From contig NC_049995.1 in the NCBI RefSeq assembly GCF_000003815.2, forward strand, positions 4,717,845 to 4,781,844: 64,000 bases of DNA. Direction: 5' to 3'. This DNA comes from Branchiostoma floridae. Lineage: Eukaryota; Chordata; Leptocardii; Amphioxiformes; Branchiostomatidae. The notes under the pieces were generated by a model that searched no databases, was not told the DNA's origin, and saw only the letters and a list, made by a program, of their open reading frames with translations. This document shows positions 48,001 to 57,969 of the stretch, in pieces (within the stretch, counting starts at the first letter, position 1; every line of letters begins with the position of its first letter). The position numbers and the translations under genes are program-made.

Positions 48001-51000
48001 AGAACCAACCACAACCACCGAAAACGATTAGAGGTATGTCCAGTGTGCGATAGAGCAAATCCTTCTGTCTGGATCGCCCGGATGGAGGCCCGGCGTACAT
48101 TCATACCGTATTAGCCACACGGTGATTTACATCATTCACCCGGACGGGCGACCTGGCGCATCCCCGTCTTATATTCAGCCATAAGAACTAGCAAGGGTAT
48201 GCCACCCCGTAAGGGGTGGTATAACCCCAACGGTGTATACACATTGTGACTCTACTACTACACCCTTCAACGGTCTAAACCTAGTGAATCCCTACAACAG
48301 GTGTCTCATTGAGGCTGTGTCCCATTGGCAATCTCGCTGCTGCCGGGCAACTTGAGAGAGCACTCAACGAATACCATCGATAGAAAATTATAACCGAATC
48401 TTTTGTTGTCTTGTTGTCTTTTTATTGATGCTTGTTATTTTTGCATGATATTTGCATTATAAAGTTAAGGGTAACACAAATCAAATTTAGCGACGCCACC
48501 AACAGACAGCTGCACAGTGAGATATCGCCTGTCAGACATGACCTCCTGACCTTCTCCAGACTATGGGTAATAGTTATTCGTGACCAAGGTCATCGGTGGT
48601 TAGGAGTAGGTCGCCGAGGGTGCCTTTAAATCGTTCATAGTTGCGCCAGCGGACTATGAATCTTAAAAGATCTTCATAGGGAGTTTAATATTTTATTTTT
48701 GGATAGCCATCAGAGGAGCTTGAGATACAATATGATGGATTCAAGTAACAGTGACTCCTAACCAATCACGACCTTGGTTTGGTCAAGAGCAAAGTATTGG
48801 TGAAGTTCAAAAAACCCAGTGGCTTCTGGTGAAGGTAAATTGGTTGGAGTGAGGTCATGCGAAATATTTGGATGTTCTTGCGATATAAGCTCCCTTCAGA
48901 AATAATTCAATTTTAAACCTTCGAATTCACATCTCCCTGTCCATCTGTAGAAGAAGAACTGCACGACACAGCTAGCATGTACAATGTATTACAACATCTA
49001 CATACTTGGGAGTTGAACTATGATCTACTACTAATATTCCTAATAATTCTAATAATTCTAAAGAACTATGCTAATATTTTGATAACAAAAATATAGACAA
49101 TCTAGTTGATGTCGTGCATGCAAGTGCCGTAAAACATTATGATAATAAAGTATGCTGTTTTACGAAGAGTATGGTATGGTCTCGTTTTTTTGCAGGGAGT
49201 TATATATCCATTTGGTAGATATGTGAATAGAACATGACAATAGGAATATCAAATCTCTTGATTACGCACGGTGTAATGGAATGCTTTCATCCTATAGGCC
49301 TACCAACGCACGCTCACATTATATTCTTATTGCAACATATGTTTTTTTAAGGATACGTCAAGCCAAACTTTGCGCATTGTACAAACATGTTGAATAACAC
49401 TATAGAAAGAGAAACATTGGCATACTTTAATAGACCCATGAACTCAACCTGATCAAAATTGCTTTCTTATGTATCATCATGCATGTATCATACTCTCTGT
49501 ACACATTTATGTGAATGTTAACAAAGGTTGATTAAAAAACATCTTGATATGTGTTAATTCTGTAACTGATTACGAATGAGTGGTTTGCTTTTAATTTCGC
49601 AGACACATTTGCATTCACTAAAATACGTTACAGTCTAAATTCTACATGATAGATTGGAATGAATTACGTATTGTAGGCAGACATGCATGGCCAACTAGAA
49701 GAGCAAAAGCTAATCTATACAACCTTTACATACTAGTGAAAGAATTATCTTTATCATATTTATCATAAAATCTAACTAAAAGGGCAAAAAATTAATTGGG
49801 AAAACGTGTTATGTAAAACTAATTACAGAATGATTAATGTTACGCAACTGAACCTAATGATTGATGTTACAAATTTCGCAGCCGAAAGCATTAATAAATC
49901 AATTTACTCTGTAATTTTTCTTGCCAGAAAATTAGGGATGATGTATAAAATTTGCAATTAATCACAGAGACTAATGGAACAGTTGTCATCTTTTCATCAA
50001 ACATAAGCGGAAGAAGAAAGACGGTGATAATCAAAAAGATGACAGGAAAGGATTATGTATGCAGTATACACTGTCTCATTTTCCTCTTGGCAGAAAGCAC
50101 GACACACCGATTTAACAGTACGTTGAGCAATTTCCTGTTCTTGCAAATACTAAGTACAGCGTTAATAGTGGGGTTACAGTTCCTTCACATCGACTTAAAT
50201 GCATTGCGTGGTGGGATAATTTCAATTTCATACATTTAACCTACATATGTGTTCCCTGGTGAATGGAAGGTTTGGGTCCAAATTTGCATAGCCAGAAAAA
50301 GGCACAGACAGAAGTAGCGAGCTAGAAATTCGCAAAAAGGTCAGAGCAAATAAATTTTGTTGATTGCATCCTCTGCAGAAGCTAAATCCAATGCAAGAGG
50401 AAAAAAACTGGCTAGATAACAGGATGGTGAAATTTTGAAAATAGACATCATAAACGTTGTAACAAGAATAAAACGCAAACACAACACAACATAGCATCAC
50501 AACCAAGAAGTCCTCCTACATTCAAGAGGTACACAAAGTGACACTAGTGTGGTAAACTGGTATCACTTATATACGACTTTAAACAGTCATGACTATCATA
50601 TTGGCACAACTTTTACTATGAAACTAGAATCTTGAACTACTACCGTGGCTACATGGACCTCACTAGTGTAACTTCTACTAGTGCAATCAAGACTACCATG
50701 TACCACACGACATAGTTGCCTTCGAAATTCTCGTCTCTTTTTTCTTTACGAAATCAGGCAAAATTTAATGAGCGCGCCGATGTCATCCATAACATCCACC
50801 TAATGTGGCCTGGTGAATAAAAAAAAGAAATTCATTTTGAAAACATTATCAAGTGACAGATAGTGAGTGAGGTAAAGGTCATACCTGCATGCTAGAAGAT
50901 AGTATTACTTTCTGTTGGGGGACCACAGTCTTATCTATCCCATTCATCAGTTCATTAACTGCTCCCAGTATTCTTTAATGGGGTAGATCGGTAGGGAAAT

Positions 51001-54000
51001 GTCATCCATGTATTTTCAATAACTTCAAGTTATGTTAGTCTATTTAATTTTAATTTGATTTAATTTAATCAATCCCATTAAAAGCAAATGTGCATAATTT
51101 TGATAATTTTTCATTAGGGCAGAAAGAACCATGATGCCCTATACCTGAACCTTGGTGCATCATACCTAAAATGATGAAGAGATGTAATAAGCTATGATTA
51201 TATAAGTTAAGGTTAACTTTATTTTCCACAGAAACTGCATCTGATATATTGCAAAGCGAATTAAGGCTAATGCATTTGGGCTGGTTACGCTTGTCAAATA
51301 TATATAAAGCAGACATGTACTCTAAATTTCATAATGAAGAGCCATTTTGATAGACTCCTTCAACGGCGTCTCTAGGGCATTGGCGAAAGTGTTTTTTTGG
51401 GGGGGGGGGGTTATCCGGGAATACGACGGGGGAGAAAATATGCCGGGAAAGGAAAAATGCCNNNNNNNNNNNNNNNNNNNNNNNNNNNNNNNNNNNNNNN
51501 NNNNNNNNNNNNNNNNNNNNNNNNNNNNNNNNNNNNNNNNNNNNNNNNNNNNNNNNNNNNNCAGACACTTGTGACAGTCGTATTGAGGTCACCTGAGTGG
51601 CGCCCAATGGCAGCTCGCTCCAGATCCTTGCGATTCAGCCCCGCCTATTGTAAGCTCCTCGCAATTCAGCCCATGGCTGCAAAGAGTGAGTAGTCGGCCC
51701 ACCCAATAACAAGAACAACAACCATAACAAACAAGTAGTACACATTACTTTGATTGTAATATCTAAGTTGATTATATGGTCTTGTGTAATATTAGATCTG
51801 TTATTGGAAGTGTGAAGCTATATGTAATACCTATCAAAATGGTAGTCTCCTCCGGGAGAGGAGTATATACCGGGGGTCTTGTACCGGCCCTAGCACGGTA
51901 CAAGCCCCCCGGTATATACTCCTCTCCCGGAGGAGACTACCATTTTGATAGGTATTACATATAGCTTCACACTTCCAATAACAGATCTAATATTACACAA
52001 GACCATATAATCAACTTAGATATTACAATCAAAGTAATGTGTACTACTTGTTTGTTATGGTTGTTGTTCTTGTTATTGGGTGGGCCGACTACTCACTCTT
52101 TGCAGCCATGGGCTGAATTGCGAGGAGCTTACAATAGGCGGGGCTGAATCGCAAGGGTCTGGAGCGAGCTGCCATTGGGCGCCACTCAGGTGACCTCAAT
52201 ACGACTGTCACAAGTGTCTGGAGTGAGCTGCCATTCGGCGCCACTCAGGTGACCCCAATACGACAATGATTGCCCCAGGTGCGGCCAAGGTACTGTAGGT
52301 TTTTGAACCACTCACACCGCACCATCGCACGTGTGGCGGGTTCTTTAACGTGCCTGTGGTATGGCTTTCCCCAGACACGGGACCTCCATTTTACGTCGTA
52401 TCCGAGGAACGGCCCTAGCCAAAGCTAGGTACTCATTTTCACCCGAGTTAAGTGAGGAAAGTCGTGTAAAGTGCCTTCTATCGCCTGGGTACCATCCGAT
52501 GATTACCGGAGTAACAAGCGTGCAGCGAGCGTAACAAGCCCTTGCAATCGGGTGGTACCCAAGCTAGTGTTTTTGCTAATTTTGGGTCTGTTTTCACAGC
52601 TATATATTTATATATGCTTATCACGTATACCTAAGGTAACAGAAGGTGATTAATAGGCACCTTTGCGTAATCAATGAACTGCAATCAAACAAAAAGTAAT
52701 TAAACAAATTTGAGACTTCGTTTCAAACAAATTTGATATCGTACATGAGCCAGACATTTAAACAAACTTCAGCAAATTACGTCCATAATTTTGACAGCCT
52801 ATCAATCATACCTGTAAACTTTATGTAATAAAATGTTGTATATTCCAAACTATGTCATAATCTGTTTTTCCCGCACATTAAGTGACGAAACGCCGAAAGA
52901 TAATCCGTTTAACCAGTAGCTCAATACCCAACTGTTTTTGATCAGACGAGGAATGAACACATTGAACAGTCAGACGATATTCCCTGGGGAATTGTAATGT
53001 GCATCAGGCCATTACTGTAATGATTTTAATCATCTCTATTTCTATTCTCTCATATTTGATTACCAGCAATTAGTGGATATGTATAACAGGTCCATTTCAT
53101 CTGGACTGATACAATTATGTTTATGTTATTACCTCCATGAAATGTCATGGAGGTTATATTTTACCCTGCGTCTGTCTGTCTGTCTGTCTGTCTGTCAACA
53201 AGATAACTCAAGAACGGCTGATCATGAGTGGATTGGTTTTATACTTGGTGTGTTGGTAGTGTGTGATGAAAGCTGGAAATGATTTTGGGCCCCCTAGCGG
53301 CCTCCCTTGGTACTGCAGTGCAACTTCTGGTTTTGCTATGTCGTGCTCCGTGTCAAGCTATGGTCACGAATTTTGAGTATTATATATATATATATTGTGC
53401 TCAGGAATAAGTTTGGGCCCCCTAGCGACTAGTTAGTTGTACGGCGTTGCTGTCTATATGCAACAATGTATATGTACACTAGAAAGGCCGACATTTGCTT
53501 GGGAGCAAATACAGCATATTTCAGCCATCTCCCCCCTCATGTAACGATAGACTGTTCCAAAATCACCCATGTGCAAAAATGGAACACTTCTGCTTAAAAT
53601 GACTTCTAACTACTAATCACACTTATGAGCAAAAATGAATCTTACAAAACCCCCTTCAAGAATGGACTCTTCTAGTGCACCCCATGTAGAAAGGTATAAT
53701 AGACGACTCCAAAAACACTTCCGCTAAGAAACAGAATTTTGAATCATCAGCCGTCCAAAACCATATTTGAAAAAAAACCTCTGTGCAAGAATCGACTCTG
53801 TCTGTTATACCCCTATGTAAAGTGGAGCGATCCAAAAATACATCAGCTAAAATAGGACATCGACATAATCACCAAAGTCCACAAAATGAATTTAGAAAAA
53901 TACTCCCTTCGTCGAAGAATGGAATCTCCCAGCACACCCTGTTTAAAATTGCACAATAGACAAGTCCAGAAATACTCACAGTACATGGCCTTTTGTATAA

Positions 54001-54849
54001 TAAGCAACCCAGTCCAAAACTGAATTTTAAAAAAGTCCCCCGTGCATGAATGGACTATTCCAGATAACACCAGGCTTGCTGATTGGCTGCCAAATCCTCC
54101 TCATGTTCAGTCTTCAGGTGGGGGTCAACTTCCATTCAACAAATGGAATTCGGAATCATCACCCATGTCCAAAACTGATTTTTTTTAAAATCCCCCCTAT
54201 GTGCAAAAATGGACTGTCCCAGTAGTAGTCTTATGTCAAGTGGTTCAGTGAAAAAACACTTCCGCTAAAAAAACAATGGCATTATCACCAAAGTCTAAAA
54301 GTAAATTTAAAAAAACACCCCCTGTCCAACAATGGACTCTTCCAGCAAAATGAGCTCGCTCATTGGCTGGTCATTAATTGGATTTACCTTGTCCTCCAAC
54401 CACCTGGATGTCTATGGACTAGGTAGGTAGGTAGATAATTGGATCTACCTGACACACCTGTGGCCCTGACACACCAGAATGACCTAGAGGTCGTTGACCT
54501 CGGCACTTCAACCTTACATATCCAAAACTCTCCCACAAAAACCTCCTTAAGGAGCCATTTTGAAGTGATTTATACCAAATATTATACATGGATCCTTTGA
54601 ATAAGTATCTAGGGCACCTCTGTCCCAAATTTCAGGTCATTTGGATGTAATACCATGGTACAGGGGGACAAATTATACAGCTTTGGTCGAAAAGTTGCAA
54701 TAAAACCTCAATAAAATCATTTAAGGAGCAGATATGAAAAAAATGAAAAAAAAACACATTTGGGTATTAGCCCACTCTACCCTTGTGCCAAATTCCAAGT
54801 CATTTGGTCAAGGAACGGCGGAGATGAATCGCTTTGAAAATTTGACAGG

Positions 54850-54896
<47 letters not shown>

Positions 54897-56623
54897 AACA
54901 TTACGAATACAATATATTTCACCATACCTATGGTATGGCTGAAATATAATAAATCATGAAGTATGGTATACACAGCTGACGCAGTTGAAAATGAAACACA
55001 TCTCAATTGTTTTCCTCCTATTTATGAGGCATAGACCAACTTTCCGAAACAACTAAAACAATCTCTACATGCATTCACTATCTAAAAGACTTCCAAATTA
55101 ATCCGAAGGATGATAATATAGTTCCGAATCTCAACCAAAAATAAGGCACACAACTCAATTTTTGCACAATTGTATAGTATGGAGCCTTTTATCAATATAC
55201 AATAAATTTCGAATCATTATTATTATTACTCTGCTTTGCAGACGACACCCAGCAATATCCGTTGAGCGAGAATATAAAAAGAAAATTAAAAACAAACAAA
55301 CAGAAAAACATGGACAAATGAGCCACGGTATATGTGCGGGTCGGCTTGCTTTTCTGAAAGCCGGATACAGGCCCTTTTCTAGTCGAAATAGGAAGCCAAT
55401 TCTCATTAAAAATTTTGACAATGTCTCCGTAGATTTATTAGCGTGAGGAATACGACCCACACAGCTCTAATCACAGTTCACCCTCGTCTTTCTTGCCAAT
55501 TACTGATCTGCAAAAGGACCCCCCCCCCCCCCAAGTAATGACTGCACGGATTTTAAATCTGATGGATAACAATGAAAAGCTTTATAACTTTGCTACGAAA
55601 TTTAAGCCACGCAACATATTTCTGTGTGAAACCAAAAACTTATGNNNNNNNNNNNNNNNNNNNNNNNNNNNNNNNNNNNNNNNNNNNNNNNNNNNNNNNN
55701 NNNNNNNNNNNNNNNNNNNNNNNNNNNNNNNNNNNNNNNNNNNNNNNNNNNNNNNNNNNNNNNNNNNNNNNNNNNNNNNNNNNNNNNNNNNNNNNNNNNN
55801 NNNNNNNNNNNNNNNNNNNNNNNNNNNNNNNNNNNNNNNNNNNNNNNNNNNNNNNNNNNNNNNNNNNNNNNNNNNNNNNNNNNNNNNNNNNNNNNNNNNN
55901 NNNNNNNNNNNNNNNNNNNNNNNNNNNNNNNNNNNNNNNNNNNCAGCATGAAATAGTTATATTTACCAGGGCTTCTAAAACGTATACAGTACAAACTTGG
56001 TCTAAAACGGAGGCAATCAGCGTTGTTTACATGCTTTTAAAATGCCTATAAACATTGGATATTCTACCAAACAGAATCCTGCAAAATGCATCATTATTTT
56101 GAGTATTGCCCATTCACAATTAGGTCCAGGTTCAGGTCCGGACCTGGACCTGATCTTCCGGACCTGGACCATACCTGGACCTGGATTTTCGGTACCGGTA
56201 CCCAAACCTATCCAAGACAGTTCGCTACGCAAGGCACACACACACTGGTTGAAATCCAGAACTGGACCTGATCTTCTGGACCTGGACCGGACCTGGACCT
56301 GAATTATCTGTACCGATACCCAACCTATCCAAGACAGTTCGCTACGCAAGGCAAGCACACGTACGCACACGCACACACGTTCCCAACAAGGCATCCACAC
56401 CGCAACACTACTCACCTACTACGTTATACGGATCCACAATAATCGTCACGAACAAGTCCGCTATGGCCAGGTTGATAATGAAGGTGTTGGTCGTGGTCCA
56501 GAGGTCCTTGGTAAGAGAGATGACGAGTATGATTGACAAGTTGCCGACAGTTCCCAACAAAATGAGAATAACCACGAGTATGATCATGAGCACTCGCGGT
56601 AACTCCGTTTCTACCACCGCCAT
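32833..56623 (-). CDS. class A G-protein-coupled receptor, melatonin-receptor-like
   Basis: Six exons join in phase: 56623-56416, 44663-44509, 39220-39056, 38459-38325, 34162-34064 and 33075-32833, giving 334 residues. TM1 is about 11-36 (GN at 27-28), TM2 47-68 with NLAIAD, TM3 85-107 after Cys84, then NRY 108-110 in place of DRY; TM4 127-146, extracellular loop 2 Cys162, TM5 173-198, TM6 222-248 with CWSP 236-239, TM7 255-277 with NCIIY 271-275 in place of NPxxY. NRY plus NxIIY and the tail YGF.NDKFRR resemble melatonin receptors. The TM5 His used by those receptors is not seen, so the ligand is open. The N terminus is short (10 residues), so an upstream exon may be missing. Plasma membrane; G-protein partner unknown. 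Confidence 0.88.
34064..34162 (-). CDS. GPCR exon 5: TM6
   Basis: 33 codons, phase 0-0, encoding LIKTLVIMCVTFFFCWSPYA with the CWxP switch. The flanking acceptor (ATATCCAG) and donor (GTGAGC) are good. Confidence 0.9.
34985..35229. mobile_element. MITE, about 245 bp, shared with 60990-61246
   Basis: The ends are inverted: AAAGGTGGCATCTCACTGCA on the left; complementary text ending GCAGTGAGGCTTACCTTT on the right, with CACCGGTGCG-type motifs inside. A second copy lies near 60990. In GPCR intron 4. Confidence 0.7.
35990..37150. repeat. tandem repeat, unit about 210 bp, 5-6 diverged copies
   Basis: Blocks such as GACAGTTTGCACGTACACTT, AGTTGTGTCTAATCGGATGG and CTGTCAACTGGACTAAG recur with a spacing near 210 bases (about 36012, 36205, 36410, 36613, 36826 and a last weak copy near 37024). 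It lies within GPCR intron 4 and has no coding content. Confidence 0.8.
37935..38250 (+). mobile_element. tRNA-derived SINE, copy A
   Basis: A tRNA-like head with a B-box-like GGTTCAAATCC is followed by a body with AATAGGACGTTAAATG, GAGAGCTACGCCCCGAGCAC and GTTAAAGAACCCACC. The body matches copies at 47865, 52300 and 57715. It ends about 75 bases from the donor of GPCR exon 4. Confidence 0.75.
38325..38459 (-). CDS. GPCR exon 4: TM5 and third intracellular loop
   Basis: 45 codons, phase 0-0, encoding VVMIVIIPLLTVVYSYTNVY with the TM5 Pro and Tyr, then the basic loop ARSSRQRLVGAMNEAKVKQD. Confidence 0.9.
39056..39220 (-). CDS. GPCR exon 3: TM4 and second extracellular loop
   Basis: 55 codons, phase 0-0: KKWCGVIVVCLWLYGGLVDV with the TM4 Trp, then an extracellular loop with Cys162, the expected disulfide partner of Cys84. 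Confidence 0.9.
39385..39560 (-). repeat. dispersed repeat R2, diverged copy
   Basis: Read on the minus strand it gives CAACACAACTCAAGAACC, GATAACGATGATACTTG and GTGGGTAGGGGTTGGG, in the order seen in the other R2 copies. Confidence 0.5.
39742..40155. mobile_element. hAT-type MITE, 414 bp, copy 2
   Basis: Inverted ends TAGTGGTGCGTACC and GGTACGCACCACTA with the perfect 8-bp duplication GGTATGTT (39734-39741 and 40156-40163). Interior GGTCCGGA-type motifs match copy 1 at 25492 in opposite orientation. Lies in GPCR intron 2. Confidence 0.9.
40940..43765. repeat. satellite, unit about 175 bp, about 12 copies
   Basis: Units contain TGCCATGACGTTCTTTTTTC, CAACTGATTGTCAGCTC, TTTCGAAAGAGCAAATC, CGTCGTCGGCGCCGAG and CGCTCAATCCATTAGTACC. 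Neighbouring units at 42301, 42477 and 42651 give periods of 174-176. The open frames across it (43657-43271, for example) are repeat artefacts. It fills much of GPCR intron 2. Confidence 0.95.
41173..41910. mobile_element. TIR element inserted in the 175-bp satellite
   Basis: The ends are inverted: CTCTGTTGAGCTAAGACGGC on the left and GCCGTCTTAAGCCAACAGAG on the right. A second inverted pair (CCGCGGCTATTTTGTTT and AAACAAAATAGCCGCGG) lies inside, at about 41482 and 41600. Satellite sequence breaks on the left and resumes on the right. No transposase; target duplication unclear. Confidence 0.75.
44509..44663 (-). CDS. GPCR exon 2: TM3 with NRY motif
   Basis: 155 nt, entering in phase 1 and leaving in phase 0. 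Encodes DHPVQCEVVGSICVITCS, then AAISFNRYLFVCHNP. The donor AGG/GTTTGT is chosen because it joins exon 3 (IFTKKWC) in frame at the usual loop position. Confidence 0.9.
45690..45915. mobile_element. possible MITE built on AATTGCAC motifs
   Basis: CCAATTAATTGCACAACGG near the left is mirrored by CCGGCTAATTGCAC and TTTGCAATTAGCC to the right. A related fragment (GCAATTAGTCTTCGGGCATG) occurs at about 59425. Boundaries uncertain. Confidence 0.35.
45920..47860. other. GPCR intron 1, no feature recognised
   Basis: No recognisable coding exon or clear repeat structure. Confidence 0.35.
47865..48065 (+). mobile_element. tRNA-derived SINE, copy B
   Basis: tRNA-like head with A-box-like GCGTAATCGGCAGCGTG and B-box-like GGACTCGAATCC, then TAGGACGTTAAATGGAGGTC and GCACGTTAAAGAACC as in the other copies. 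It is a SINE and not a working tRNA gene: the acceptor-stem complement is missing. Confidence 0.75.
48250..51330. other. GPCR intron 1, no feature recognised
   Basis: AT-rich, with only short frames lacking domain features. Confidence 0.35.
51462..51561. other. assembly gap (100 N)
   Basis: A standard 100-N placeholder directly beside the left arm of the large palindrome. Confidence 0.99.
51562..52220. repeat. near-perfect palindrome, 325-bp arms, 9-base loop
   Basis: Each base i pairs with 103782-i, without indels, from the gap edge to 52220; I saw two mismatches. The centre is at 51891 in TTGTACCGGCCCTAGCACGG. About 58 bases after the arm end, a diverged partial copy of the arm terminus (GAGCTGCCATTCGGCGCCAC) follows. 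It could be a fold-back element or an assembly artefact at the gap. Confidence 0.95.
52300..52500 (-). mobile_element. tRNA-derived SINE, copy C (5' part lost)
   Basis: The minus strand reads ACGTAAAATGGAGGTCCCGT and GGCACGTTAAAGAACCCGCC, the body of the SINE seen at 37935, 47865 and 57715. The tRNA-like head is not clear. Confidence 0.7.
53125..53440 (+). repeat. dispersed repeat R2 with a hairpin at its start
   Basis: Begins with a hairpin (CCTCCATGAAATGTCATGGAGG-like stem of 8 bases) and a (TGTC)n run, then GATAACTCAAGAACGG, GGCCCCCTAGCGGCC and TTGGTACTGCAGTGCAAC, matching the copies near 10370 and 13600. Confidence 0.65.
53475..53580 (-). repeat. dispersed repeat shared with 2695-2797
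   Basis: Reverse complement of the block near 2695 (CGACATTTGCTTGGG, AATACAGCATATTTCAGCC). Confidence 0.6.
53555..54345. repeat. decayed tandem array, unit about 130-140 bp
   Basis: Blocks like AAAACACTTCCGCTAA, ATCATCACCCATGTCC, GTGCAAAAATGGACT and CCAGCACACCC recur in the same order five or six times with many substitutions. Confidence 0.6.
54640..54955 (-). repeat. dispersed repeat R1, reverse copy with (GAAA)n
   Basis: Contains CCCACTCTACCCTTGTGCCA, CGGAGATGAATCGCTTTGAA, a GAAA microsatellite and CCATACCTATGGTATGG, in the reverse order and complement of the copy at 905-1345. Confidence 0.65.
55645..55943. other. assembly gap (299 N)
   Basis: A run of 299 unknown bases, in GPCR intron 1. 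The non-standard length suggests an estimated size. Confidence 0.99.
56110..56360. repeat. tandem duplication, 117-bp unit rich in GGACCTGGACC
   Basis: TCCAAGACAGTTCGCTACGC occurs at 56211 and 56328, and GGACCTGATCTTC also appears twice, giving a 117-base direct duplication. The motifs resemble the GGTCCGGA blocks inside the hAT MITEs at 25492 and 39742. It lies within 60 bases of the GPCR exon 1 donor. Confidence 0.7.
56416..56623 (-). CDS. GPCR exon 1: start, TM1 and TM2
   Basis: 208 nt from ATG to a GTGAGT donor, leaving phase 1. Encodes ILVVILILLGTVGNLSIILV (TM1) and FIINLAIADLFVTIIVDPYN (TM2). The ATG is the first in frame, but only ten residues precede TM1. Confidence 0.88.
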
Positions 56624-57291
56624 GTCAAAATTACCCGATGATATATACCTTCATAATAAACATAACATTTCTATGTGGATAATCAGGTAGAAAAAATGAA
56701 TGGTCATGATACTAGCTAGTAGTAAATCATTTTGCGCCCGCGACAGTTTTGCTTGACAGCCGAGTGGGGATGTGTAGGCGGACTGTGGATAATGAATTCC
56801 CCTGGGAACGCGGGTGGTCACATGGATGAACTTATAAGTGTTTCAAAGCTGGGAATATGATTTCCGTCTTTACGCAAGCGCAGTGGATTAAGTCCCATAT
56901 CCCGGACAGAATTAGGGTCTTAAAGAAGGACAATTTTTCATGTTGTTTGGTTCTAGAGAGCTTGTCACTTTATTTTTCATGGTCACATGGATAAACTTAT
57001 AAGTGTTTCAAAGCTTGGAATATGATTTCCGTTTTCAAACGCAAGTTCGGTAGATTTTGCTCCCACATACTGGATAGAATTATAGTCTTAAAGAAGGAGA
57101 ACATTTTCATGTTGTTTGTTTCTAGAGAATGTTGGTGACTGTGTTGTTTTTTTAACTATGTCAGTAAACATATGATTTTTGTTACGTCTTGGTTATTGGG
57201 TAAATGATCATATATTTATTGGATATTGATTTCTGAGGCCTATTGATATTGTTGGGAGATATGGGCATTATTTGGTTCATATCGTGAGAAA

Positions 57292-57503
57292 TACTGTAAA
57301 TGCATTTAAGTTCGCGGGATTTAATTTCGCGGTAGCGGGGAAAATGACTTCTCGCGGTGGATTTAAGTTGGCGGTAACACCGTAGACTGCAGTCTAATAC
57401 CATTATAGAAAAAATGTTCGCGGTGGATTTAAGTTCGCGGTGAAGTGGTCACCGCGAAAACCGCGAACATTAATCCACCGCGAACATCTCTGCATTTACA
57501 GTA
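57292..57503. mobile_element. MITE with CGCGGT arrays, 212 bp
   Basis: Inverted ends TACTGTAAATGCA and TGCATTTACAGTA. The interior repeats TTCGCGGTGGATTTAAGT and its complement CCGCGAAC several times. A TA target is implied by the ends, as in Tc1/mariner-type elements. Confidence 0.8.
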
Positions 57504-57714
57504 AATCCAAGGTGAGCGTAGGGTGTTTCGGGCGCAGGTGTAAAACGTAGATGAAGGTGAAAAGCGCACGCACATGCATTGTATTTAATAATCGTACAGG
57601 CAGGCGTAAGACTACAATCATTGACATTACCTGGTGTAAAACGTACAAGAAGGGAAAACGTTTTGTAATTTGTATTGCTAGGTTCATATATATGGACTCA
57701 GAAGAACCCCTACA

Positions 57715-57965
57715 CTTTTCGATAAGTGGGTGGGATCTTTAACGTGCTCGAGGTGTGGCTCTCCTCAAACACGGGACCTCCATTTAACGTCCTATCCCAG
57801 GGACAGTCCTAACCAAAACCAGATACTCATTTACACCTGTATAAAGGTTAAAAAAAAGTCGTGTCAAGTGTCTTTCAAGGGCACAACATCGGGACGAATC
57901 AGCGGTTTCGAACCCGTTACCTCTGGGGTCTGGGTCAAACACCTTGACGATTGCGCCACTTGCAT
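57715..57965 (-). mobile_element. tRNA-derived SINE, copy D (best tRNA head)
   Basis: On the minus strand the head reads AAGTGGCGCAATCGTCAAGG (A box) and GGGTTCGAAACC (B box), then GATAGGACGTTAAATGGAGG and GAGCACGTTAAAGATCCCAC. It defines the family best among the four copies here. It is upstream of GPCR exon 1. Confidence 0.8.
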
Positions 57966-57969
57966 ATAT

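Noticed and set aside
55493-55951. 152-codon open frame
   Set aside because: Most of its length is the N gap.
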